Below the pieces are notes generated by a model that ran no database searches, was not told the origin of the DNA, and saw only the letters and a program-made list of their open reading frames with translations. Made by a program: the position numbers and the translations under genes. Below, piece by piece: positions 1-3,924 of a stretch of 5,285 nt of DNA. Every line of letters begins with the position of its first letter. The first letter of the stretch is position 1. The stretch is from CAYHXN01 sp964373675 (GTDB taxonomy: Bacteria; Patescibacteriota; Minisyncoccia; UBA6257; WO2-44-18): assembly GCA_964373675.1 (NCBI GenBank), contig CAYJVO010000033.1, forward strand, positions 1 to 5,285. Direction: 5' to 3'.

Positions 1-102
1 CGCCCCGTTCATTTTCGCCGCGAAGCGGCGAGGGATTTTGCGGAGCGCGGCCGCCGCGCGGCCGCGCGGAGCAACCCTTTCAAACGAGGAAGTATCAATC
101 TG
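1..102. other. GC-rich palindromic intergenic stretch, no gene seen
   Basis: No credible reading frame lies here. A 7-bp stem with a GAA loop occupies 15-31 (TCGCCGC / GCGGCGA). Positions 45-67 are almost pure G and C and contain two GCGGCCGC octamers (47-54 and 58-65), the second inside a perfect 12-bp palindrome at 56-67. The stretch abuts the left inverted repeat and could be another dispersed palindromic repeat. There is no T-rich tail that would make it a standard terminator. Confidence 0.6.
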
Positions 103-252
103 CGGTGAAATACTAACCTTTGCGCGAACTTATTTTGAGAACCCATCGGCTCGCTGACGCTCGCCGGAACGCTCGGGCGGCGCGGGCATCCTCCCCACGC
201 CCTTCCTGCCCGCGCCGCCCTCGCGAAGAGCCAAAATTTTTTCGCCGTTAAT
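103..252 (+). repeat. Left 150 bp inverted repeat of the Xre-peptidase cassette
   Basis: This segment is the reverse complement of 1587-1736 with no gaps and one mismatch (C at 201 against A at 1638). Homology stops sharply at 103/1736 on the outside and 252/1587 on the inside. The repeat carries an internal hairpin: a perfect 14-bp GC stem pairs 175-188 with 207-220 around an 18-nt loop. It is much richer in GC than the genes it encloses. Its inner edge lies only 4 bp from the peptidase stop codon, so any operon read-through enters it at once. No direct target duplication is visible at the outer edges. Confidence 0.95.
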
Positions 253-256
253 TCAA

Positions 257-1282
257 TTAAGAAAGAGTTTTCGGTCTTGTTTGCCGCGCTCGCGCTTTTT
301 TCAACGACTCTAAATGCAAAACCCCGCTTTCTTTATTGGTACCCATATTGCCAAGCAATCGGAAACTTCCTTCTCCAAAAGTTTTCTCAATAAGACGTCC
401 AATCTCCAAAAGCTTTCCAGTAAAATGCGCGTTTAGAAAAACCTTATAAACATCATCCGCGCTTTGATATTGGTCCGGAAACTGTTTCTGTATCTCCGCA
501 CAAATGTAATTGAGTACGGTTCTTTGCTGAAGATACGAAACTTCTTCCCAATCATCTTTCCCCTTTTTGCCGATCCAAATGATATCGTCCTCTGGAATTC
601 CTTTTTCCTCGGCTAATTTTTTTTTCATCTCTTTCGCTTCATCAGACATCAACCATTCTTTCTCTTGCGCTAATGCAGGATGATTAAGCAGTCTAGCTAA
701 AAGTCTTTTTTCGGTTTCGGCAACAATTGCTTCATGCAACCCCGCAAAATGCTCATGGTATTTCCCGTGGTAACCATGTCTCTGTAATGAACGGACTGCT
801 ACGCCTTCACGATATGGCGTTTTATTTACCTTCTCGCCTTCCTCTTCAACTTCCACAGAGAAATGTGCTTTGAGGTGTAATATTTCATGTAACGCAACCG
901 CGCCAAAATTCACAGGATTATCTCGAAAATGTTGTGCGTCAAAGAGTATTCCCTGTTTTGTATAAAATGTTGTTGCGGTCCCACCATCGCCTGCGGCTTT
1001 TTTATATAATTCTGTTGAGATAATATGTAAATTTTCCACCGGAACATCATATGGCTCTATTTCCGCTTCTTGCATTAACCGCGATGTTTCTTTATTGGCA
1101 AAATCAATAAGAGCGAGCTCTTTTTCAGACTTTGGATATTCAAACTTTCTTAGTTGTTCTTGTTCCTCTGACGTGAGAGATTCAAAATGATTAAAAAGAG
1201 CTCGCTCTATTTCTTTCTTGACTTGCTCTTTTTTTTCTTCAGAAACACTGCCAATTATTCTAATTTCTGGTCCTTTTTCCAT
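257..1282 (-). CDS. HExxH zinc metallopeptidase-like protein, second gene of an Xre operon
   Basis: This 341-residue soluble protein has no signal peptide or membrane helix. The best functional clue is HEILH at residues 132-136, the HExxH zinc-binding and catalytic motif of zincins, preceded by hydrophobic GAVAL. A second acidic helix, HEAIVAE (183-189), could supply the third metal ligand (E184 or E189). The first 75 residues and residues 190-230 are charged and predicted helical; the C-terminus is basic (KKARARQTRPKTLS). The start is ATG, 6 bp after the repressor stop, with no clear Shine-Dalgarno, so translational coupling is likely. By analogy with Xre plus ImmA/IrrE (COG2856) pairs, such a protease may cleave or inactivate the neighbouring repressor, or act as a toxin. 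However, it is longer than typical ImmA proteins and I cannot name its family. The peptidase fold is likely; the substrate is unknown. Confidence 0.8.
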   Translation of the reverse strand: MEKGPEIRIIGSVSEEKKEQVKKEIERALFNHFESLTSEEQEQLRKFEYPKSEKELALIDFANKETSRLMQEAEIEPYDVPVENLHIISTELYKKAAGDGGTATTFYTKQGILFDAQHFRDNPVNFGAVALHEILHLKAHFSVEVEEEGEKVNKTPYREGVAVRSLQRHGYHGKYHEHFAGLHEAIVAETEKRLLARLLNHPALAQEKEWLMSDEAKEMKKKLAEEKGIPEDDIIWIGKKGKDDWEEVSYLQQRTVLNYICAEIQKQFPDQYQSADDVYKVFLNAHFTGKLLEIGRLIEKTFGEGSFRLLGNMGTNKESGVLHLESLKKARARQTRPKTLS

Positions 1283-1288
1283 ATTTTT

Positions 1289-1495
1289 TTAGTTTATCAA
1301 TTCATCAACGCTTACCTCAAGGGCTTTCGCAATCTTTTTGAGTGTATCTAATGTCGGGTTTTGATTTTCGCCCGATTCCATCTTGATAAGCGTATTATTG
1401 GCAACATCGGCGAGTCGCGCCAACTTCTCTTGCGAAAGCCCCTTAGCTTTTCGCAATCGGGTTATATTTTTGGCTAAATTTTGGTTGTTTGACAT
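1289..1495 (-). CDS. Xre/Cro-CI family HTH transcriptional regulator
   Basis: This 68-residue protein is essentially one HTH_3 domain. Helix 1 spans about residues 7-18 (LAKNITRLRKAK). The helix-turn-helix is GLSQEKLARLADVANNTLIKME (19-40), with the usual SQEKLA and a recognition helix at about 31-39. The family signature PTLDTLKKIAKALEVSVDELI (47-67) closes the domain. It has no extra dimerisation or protease-sensitive C-terminal domain, so it is a minimal DNA-binding repressor. It is the first gene of a minus-strand operon with the metallopeptidase-like gene 6 bp downstream. A dyad inside the promoter spacer suggests autorepression. The start is ATG with only a weak upstream GGTAG as ribosome-binding site. 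In this arrangement the protein is the likely repressor or antitoxin; the domain call is secure and the role is inferred. Confidence 0.93.
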   Translation of the reverse strand: MSNNQNLAKNITRLRKAKGLSQEKLARLADVANNTLIKMESGENQNPTLDTLKKIAKALEVSVDELIN

Positions 1496-1515
1496 ACTAC
1501 CAGCAAAGTATTAAC

Positions 1516-1545
1516 ATTATATTGAAGTGTCCACTTTCTTGTTGA
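1516..1545 (-). promoter_or_regulatory. Promoter of the Xre-peptidase operon
   Basis: On the minus strand a perfect TATAAT (1516-1521) lies 18 bp from TCAACA (1540-1545, 4 of 6 to TTGACA). The predicted start near 1509 leaves a leader of about 14 nt before the ATG at 1495. The promoter lies inside the inverted repeats, so the operon would carry it along if the cassette moved or flipped. Confidence 0.6.
1525..1536. promoter_or_regulatory. Candidate Xre operator dyad
   Basis: AAGTG TC CACTT is a perfect 5-bp inverted repeat with a 2-bp centre. It lies entirely within the spacer between the -35 and -10 boxes of the operon promoter. A small Xre dimer bound here would block RNA polymerase, the usual autorepression geometry for such regulators. 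A short dyad can arise by chance; only its position makes it notable. Confidence 0.4.
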
Positions 1546-1586
1546 TATTATGATGTTACACCAAAATTTACGATTTTTCAAGAATG

Positions 1587-1736
1587 ATTAACGGCGAAAA
1601 AATTTTGGCTCTTCGCGAGGGCGGCGCGGGCAGGAAGAGCGTGGGGAGGATGCCCGCGCCGCCCGAGCGTTCCGGCGAGCGTCAGCGAGCCGATGGGTTC
1701 TCAAAATAAGTTCGCGCAAAGGTTAGTATTTCACCG
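1587..1736 (-). repeat. Right 150 bp inverted repeat of the Xre-peptidase cassette
   Basis: This is the partner of 103-252 on the opposite strand, 149 of 150 identical and without indels. Its internal 14-bp stem pairs 1619-1632 with 1651-1664. The inner edge lies 42 bp beyond the -35 box of the repressor promoter. The outer edge lies 6 bp before the hairpin at 1743. Near identity of the arms implies recent duplication or continuing gene conversion. Confidence 0.95.
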
Positions 1737-1742
1737 TTATTT

Positions 1743-1773
1743 ACCCCCACACCTACTTCATGGGTGTGGGGGT
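1743..1773. terminator. Strong hairpin, possible terminator or repeat-edge structure
   Basis: An 11-bp perfect stem (ACCCCCACACC at 1743-1753 with GGTGTGGGGGT at 1763-1773) closes a 9-nt loop. Neither strand continues with a real run of T (TTTACAG on plus, AAATAAC on minus), so it is not a textbook intrinsic terminator. It separates the repeat-bounded cassette from the promoter of the next gene. Its last base is shared with the first base of that promoter's -35 box. Confidence 0.4.
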
Positions 1774-1801
1774 TTACAGTTAACTAAAAACCTTATACAA
1801 T
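1773..1801 (+). promoter_or_regulatory. Promoter of the membrane protein gene
   Basis: TTTACA (1773-1778, 5 of 6 to TTGACA) and TACAAT (1796-1801, 5 of 6 to TATAAT) are 17 bp apart. Transcription would start near 1808, about 26 nt before the ATG at 1834. The -35 box overlaps the foot of the hairpin at 1743-1773. Confidence 0.6.
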
Positions 1802-1833
1802 ATTAGCGGCTCTTTTCAATCTGTGTAGTCGTT

Positions 1834-2454
1834 ATGGCTATTTTACAAAAGATAACGACGGTCCTGCTTATTAGTGGACTTATTTCCCTGGCATTGTTTT
1901 TTGTTCATTTTCCTTCCACCAACCCTGATTTGAATCTTATTTTCGCCGCTACGGAGGCACAGACGTCTGTGCCAAACCTTAATGTGTGGTTGGCGTTTAC
2001 TGTTTATCTGCCATTTCTGTTCATAATGTTCCGGCTGATGCCCAAATCAACAAACATAAAGATGTTGCTGACAAATTTGGTTGTCGGCGCGGAAGCAGGA
2101 CTTTGTATCGGCCTGCTCGCCAATATTCTGGGCGGCTTTACTAGAGTCAACAATTATGTGTTGATGGATGCTTATATTGCCGTGATTGCGCCGATTGCTG
2201 CGATTTTAACCATTTGTTTCGCCAGCCAGAATGCCAGTGAATATTTAAATACTGGGAACTCTACGGCGTATTGGCAAAAAACTATTTTCTTTACTCAAGG
2301 CCTGACTACTGCAATTGGCTTTACGACACTGGCCGCTTCAGAATCAATGATTAGTTTAATCGCCTACGGATTGGCATTCATAACTGCCTATGTACTAAGC
2401 TCAACCATCTTTGCTGTATCTGTAGCAATCAAAAAATTAATCCCCCTCCGATAA
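1834..2454 (+). CDS. Six-helix integral membrane protein of unknown function
   Basis: I do not recognise the family of this 206-residue protein. Hydrophobic segments suggest six membrane helices at about residues 8-26, 50-68, 77-100, 108-130, 150-168 and 172-198. A polar loop of about 25 residues follows helix 1, another polar stretch (SQNASEYLNTGNSTAYWQ) lies between helices 4 and 5, and the tail KKLIPLR is basic. No enzymatic or transport motif stands out. The layout resembles small uncharacterised membrane proteins common in reduced genomes. ATG at 1834 is chosen because the promoter lies just upstream; no Shine-Dalgarno is visible. It appears to be a single-gene unit, with its own promoter and a terminator that begins inside the last codons. 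The first loop (residues 41-47) is encoded by an 18-bp perfect palindrome, listed separately. Confidence 0.8.
   Translation: MAILQKITTVLLISGLISLALFFVHFPSTNPDLNLIFAATEAQTSVPNLNVWLAFTVYLPFLFIMFRLMPKSTNIKMLLTNLVVGAEAGLCIGLLANILGGFTRVNNYVLMDAYIAVIAPIAAILTICFASQNASEYLNTGNSTAYWQKTIFFTQGLTTAIGFTTLAASESMISLIAYGLAFITAYVLSSTIFAVSVAIKKLIPLR
1956..1973. repeat. 18-bp perfect palindrome inside a coding region
   Basis: GGCACAGACGTCTGTGCC is its own reverse complement. It is read in frame and covers residues 41-47 of the membrane protein (EAQTSVP), in the polar loop after helix 1. An insertion tolerated in a loop, or a protein-binding site, are the obvious explanations. Confidence 0.85.
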
Positions 2455-2467
2455 CTGGGGGATTTTT
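2439..2467 (+). terminator. Intrinsic terminator of the membrane protein gene
   Basis: An 8-bp stem (AATCCCCC 2439-2446 with GGGGGATT 2457-2464) encloses a 10-nt loop and runs into TTTTT (2463-2467). The stop codon at 2452-2454 lies in the loop, so coding and termination signals overlap, a compact arrangement. Confidence 0.85.
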
Positions 2468-2492
2468 ATTCTCCTTCGCCGAAAACCCCGGC

Positions 2493-2542
2493 CGGCCTAC
2501 TCCGCCGTAGTAGCCTACGGCTACGAAGGCTGGGGTAGGCCG
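2493..2542. repeat. Two-level hairpin repeat
   Basis: The outer stem CGGCCTAC (2493-2500) pairs with GTAGGCCG (2535-2542). Inside it, GCCGTAG (2504-2510) pairs with CTACGGC (2515-2521) around a TAGC loop. No T-tail follows. The hairpin probably belongs to the dispersed intergenic palindromes of this genome. Confidence 0.75.
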
Positions 2543-2557
2543 TGGAAGTGCGGGCAT

Positions 2558-2589
2558 ATCCGCCATTATTACGCGTAATAGTGGCGGAT
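2558..2589. repeat. 32-bp near-perfect palindrome
   Basis: The sequence reads the same on both strands from ATCCGCCA to TGGCGGAT, centred on ACGCGT (2571-2576). The only exception is the 2566/2581 pair (T opposite G). There is no loop, which suits a cruciform or a dimeric protein-binding site better than a terminator. Confidence 0.85.
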
Positions 2590-2613
2590 GAGCGTCGCTT
2601 GATCAATCAGAAA

Positions 2614-2704
2614 CCCCGGCGGCTGCCACGCCCCGCCAAAGGCGTGGGGCTCCGCCGAGTCAGACTCGGCTCCGCTTCCAGCGGGGCCGAGGGTAAGGCC
2701 GGGG
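2614..2704. repeat. Branched (cloverleaf-like) palindromic structure
   Basis: An outer 7-bp stem, CCCCGGC (2614-2620) with GCCGGGG (2698-2704), encloses three successive hairpins. These are CCACGCC/GGCGTGG (2626-2632, 2641-2647), GCCGAGT/ACTCGGC with a CAG loop (2654-2660, 2664-2670), and CCGCT/AGCGG with a TCC loop (2672-2676, 2680-2684). It has no tRNA consensus. It may be a composite intergenic repeat or a structured RNA; it lies downstream of tRNA-Ala in that gene's direction of transcription. Confidence 0.6.
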
Positions 2705-2723
2705 AGTTTCATTTATGCTGGCA

Positions 2724-2861
2724 TTTTCGCGATCCCGTTATCTTCGCCGTTGTTTGTGGAGGCGGGGAGAATCGAACCCCCATCTCTCGGATGCAAACCG
2801 AGTGCTCTGCCACTAAGCTACGCCCCCGAATGTCGCGGCAGACAAACGGGATCATCGAAAA
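2724..2861 (-). repeat. Inverted repeat bracketing tRNA-Ala
   Basis: TTTTCG (2724-2729) plus GATCCCGTT (2731-2739) on one side match AACGGGATC (2845-2853) plus CGAAAA (2856-2861) on the other. This gives 15 pairs with a small asymmetric bulge. In the precursor transcript the arms would close a stem around the tRNA, a plausible processing or stabilising element. Confidence 0.6.
2757..2827 (-). tRNA. tRNA-Ala(UGC)
   Basis: The complete cloverleaf reads on the minus strand. The acceptor stem is GGGGGCG/CGCCTCC with the G3:U70 pair that marks alanine tRNAs. The D arm is GCTT-AGTGGCA-GAGC. The anticodon arm is CTCGG-TTTGCAT-CCGAG with anticodon TGC. The variable loop has 4 nt, and the T arm is GGGGG-TTCGATT-CTCCC. 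The discriminator is A at 2757, and CCA is not encoded. A good promoter lies upstream, so it is probably transcribed alone. Confidence 0.97.
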
Positions 2862-2874
2862 TCTACTCGCTCGG

Positions 2875-2903
2875 ATTATACCTCGCGAAGATTTTCGGGA
2901 CAA
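2875..2903 (-). promoter_or_regulatory. Promoter of tRNA-Ala
   Basis: On the minus strand TTGTCC (2898-2903, 4 of 6) is followed after exactly 17 bp by a perfect TATAAT (2875-2880). The predicted start near 2868 gives a 5' leader of about 40 nt before the mature tRNA. The -10 box lies in the loop of a 9-bp inverted repeat, 2856-2864 with 2889-2897. Confidence 0.6.
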
Positions 2904-2906
2904 ACC

Positions 2907-2978
2907 GCCTGCCTACTCGCCTCGCCCGCCTAGACTCGGCGAGGCTGGCTGAAGTTTTGGCGAAGCGAGCCGGCAGGC
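2907..2978. repeat. 72-bp palindromic repeat between the tRNA genes
   Basis: The outer arms GCCTGCC (2907-2913) and GGCAGGC (2972-2978) enclose an 8-bp hairpin, GCCTCGCC/GGCGAGGC (2919-2926, 2938-2945). An alternative CTCGC/GCGAG pairing also exists (2916-2920, 2965-2969). The unit ends where the tRNA-like fragment at 2980-3007 loses its cloverleaf, suggesting insertion into a tRNA gene. Confidence 0.65.
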
Positions 2979-2979
2979 A

Positions 2980-3007
2980 GGGGTGCACTACCACTATGCT
3001 AACTGCC
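2980..3007 (-). pseudogene. Truncated tRNA gene, 5' half only
   Basis: Reading on the minus strand from 3007, GGGCAGT could be a 5' acceptor strand. It is followed by TA at positions 8-9, then a well-formed D arm, GCAT-AGTGGTA-GTGC, with the conserved A14, G18-G19 and A21. After A26 and the start of an anticodon arm (CCCC) the sequence turns into the palindromic repeat. No matching anticodon 3' strand, T arm or ACTGCCC acceptor partner occurs in the next 150 bases. It begins 6 nt after tRNA-Arg, the spacing of a tandem tRNA cluster. The amino acid cannot be assigned. Confidence 0.45.
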
Positions 3008-3013
3008 CTTATA

Positions 3014-3085
3014 CGCCCCCAGTAGGAATCGAACCCACATCAACGCCTTAGAAGAGCGCTGCTCTGTCCATTGAGCTATGGGGGC
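3014..3085 (-). tRNA. tRNA-Arg(UCU)
   Basis: The complete cloverleaf reads on the minus strand. The acceptor stem is GCCCCCA/TGGGGGC, seven Watson-Crick pairs. The D arm contains GCTC...GAGC with loop AATGGACA. The anticodon arm is GCGCT-CTTCTAA-GGCGT (two G:U pairs) with anticodon TCT, reading AGA and AGG. The T arm is GTGGG-TTCGATT-CCTAC. The discriminator is G at 3014, and CCA is not encoded. An AT-rich stretch at 3105-3114 (TATAAAAT on the minus strand) may supply the -10 box, but no convincing -35 is present. Confidence 0.96.
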
Positions 3086-3130
3086 ATACTATTTATTGCC
3101 GACCATATTTTATACTATCACACCCTAAAT

Positions 3131-3153
3131 AAAAAGGCCGCAGTTTCCTGCGG
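3131..3153 (-). terminator. Intrinsic terminator of the PAP2 gene
   Basis: On the minus strand CCGCAG-GAAA-CTGCGG forms a 6-bp stem with a stable GNRA tetraloop (3138-3153), followed by CC and TTTTT (3131-3135). It begins immediately after the stop codon of the PAP2 gene and separates it from tRNA-Arg. Confidence 0.92.
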
Positions 3154-3792
3154 TTATAGCGGTTTTGGTCCCAGCCGTTTCAAAGATTTAAAGGCCTTAC
3201 TGCCCAGCCACCAGTAACCTAAGATAAACGCGAACAAAATTCCCACCAGAACATCAATAATGTTGTGCTGTTTGACCATTAAAGTGCTGACGCAAATTGC
3301 AAATCCCCAAAGAAAGAAAAGCTGTCCCCAGCGTTTCCGGCCAAGAGCTAACAGGAAAAAAGGGCCGATCATGCTGTAAGTGGCGTGGCCGCTGGGCAAC
3401 TGGTTGGCGGCAATATCAAAGTTGCGCAGCCAAAGTACAATCTCGTCAAAAAAATATACCGGTCGGTCAACTGGCGGCGGAAAATTGTGGGTAGTCGGAA
3501 GAAACAAGTAAAAGACGGTCAAGATGGCGCCAGCAATCATATAGGCAATAAAAAACCGCCACAAAACACTTGCCTCATCAACTACAAAAAACATCACGGA
3601 GACTTGAACATACAATGAGAAATAAATTACTATCGTCCAAGACCATGATGGAATTATCTTATCCAATGGCGTATAAGGTATTTCCGTCGGTTCAAAAAAT
3701 ATAAACTGCGGGCTGAAAAAATAAGTCGCCGCCGCCATGCCCCAAAATATCAACACTAATCGCGCCTTCTGCCAGAATATAGGCGGATCCAC
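3154..3792 (-). CDS. PAP2-superfamily membrane phosphatase or lipid transferase
   Basis: This 212-residue polytopic membrane protein has about six helices (roughly residues 11-33, 52-71, 77-98, 137-150, 155-172, 178-197). The PAP2 signatures are in order: a reduced first motif with DRP (109-111), LPSGHATYS (132-140) with catalytic H136, and STLMVKQHNIIDVLVG (169-184) with H176 and D180. These are the histidines used for phosphoryl transfer at the outer membrane face. The third motif carries T170 where classical enzymes have arginine, and has KQH. That resembles the branch containing inositol phosphorylceramide synthase-like (PAP2_3) proteins, so phosphatidic acid, polyprenyl diphosphate and phospholipid head groups are all possible substrates. 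The start is GTG: no in-frame ATG lies between it and the upstream TAA, and the nearby ATG at 3795-3797 is out of frame. It is a single-gene unit. Confidence 0.9.
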   Translation of the reverse strand: MDPPIFWQKARLVLIFWGMAAATYFFSPQFIFFEPTEIPYTPLDKIIPSWSWTIVIYFSLYVQVSVMFFVVDEASVLWRFFIAYMIAGAILTVFYLFLPTTHNFPPPVDRPVYFFDEIVLWLRNFDIAANQLPSGHATYSMIGPFFLLALGRKRWGQLFFLWGFAICVSTLMVKQHNIIDVLVGILFAFILGYWWLGSKAFKSLKRLGPKPL

Positions 3793-3822
3793 GGCATACG
3801 GCTTTTAAAAAATCTAAGTTAA

Positions 3823-3851
3823 ATAATACCAGAAAATTTTCTTTTTGTGAA
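3823..3851 (-). promoter_or_regulatory. Promoter of the PAP2 gene
   Basis: On the minus strand TTCACA (3846-3851, 5 of 6) and TATTAT (3823-3828, 5 of 6) are 17 bp apart, giving a start near 3816 and a leader of about 24 nt. The spacer contains a perfect 12-bp palindrome, AGAAAATTTTCT (3831-3842), which might bind a regulator or be chance in AT-rich DNA. Confidence 0.55.
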
Positions 3852-3868
3852 GTTAATTAAAGCCCCGA

Positions 3869-3897
3869 TTGCCAGAGCTTATTTTAATTGATAAATT
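3869..3897 (+). promoter_or_regulatory. Weak candidate promoter of the dehydrogenase gene
   Basis: TTGCCA (3869-3874, 5 of 6) and TAAATT (3892-3897, 4 of 6) are 17 bp apart, upstream of the start at 3925. The -10 box is poor and the region is AT-rich, so other placements are possible. Confidence 0.35.
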
Positions 3898-3924
3898 AGA
3901 AACGTTCTTTGAAAGGAATGTAAT

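Larger units (their letters stand above)
103..1736. mobile_element. Putative non-autonomous element: Xre-metallopeptidase operon between 150 bp inverted repeats
   Basis: The repeats at 103-252 and 1587-1736 enclose 1334 bp holding exactly one complete operon with its promoter. This geometry fits a cassette moved by an enzyme supplied from elsewhere, or a segment that can invert by recombination between the arms. Against a classical transposon: no transposase, integrase or recombinase lies inside, the arms are unusually long, and no target-site duplication is visible. A simpler alternative is that a 150 bp dispersed intergenic repeat happens to lie on both sides in opposite orientation. The structure is seen directly; mobility is inferred. 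Confidence 0.45.
2471..2756. other. Gene-free spacer built of GC-rich palindromes
   Basis: No protein gene is supported. The stretch is a chain of hairpins: a two-level hairpin at 2493-2542, a 32-bp palindrome at 2558-2589, and a branched structure at 2614-2704 (each listed). The rest, 2705-2756, is plain spacer before the 3' end of tRNA-Ala. Open frames across the region are by-products of GC-rich sequence. Confidence 0.7.

Noticed and set aside
175..220. Intrinsic terminator for the Xre-peptidase operon
   Set aside because: The 14-bp stem is strong but no T-run follows on the minus strand (GAGCGTTCC), so termination here is possible but not supported.
103..252. CRISPR or ordinary direct-repeat array
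   Set aside because: There are only two copies, in inverted orientation, with genes between them; no regularly spaced short repeats occur anywhere in the window.
2709..2903. Minus-strand open frame of 64 codons over tRNA-Ala
   Set aside because: It is a translation of the tRNA and its flanks; the coding potential is incidental.
2542..2952. Plus-strand open frame of 136 codons
   Set aside because: It runs through palindromic repeats and straight across the tRNA-Ala gene. Its protein is low-complexity, Arg/Pro-rich, with no domain.
2750..3025. Plus-strand open frame of 91 codons
   Set aside because: It overlaps tRNA-Ala antisense, the 72-bp repeat and the end of tRNA-Arg. No domain or ribosome-binding site.
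3297..3618. Two plus-strand open frames opposite the PAP2 gene
   Set aside because: Both are antisense to a well-supported gene with conserved motifs, and neither encodes a recognisable protein.
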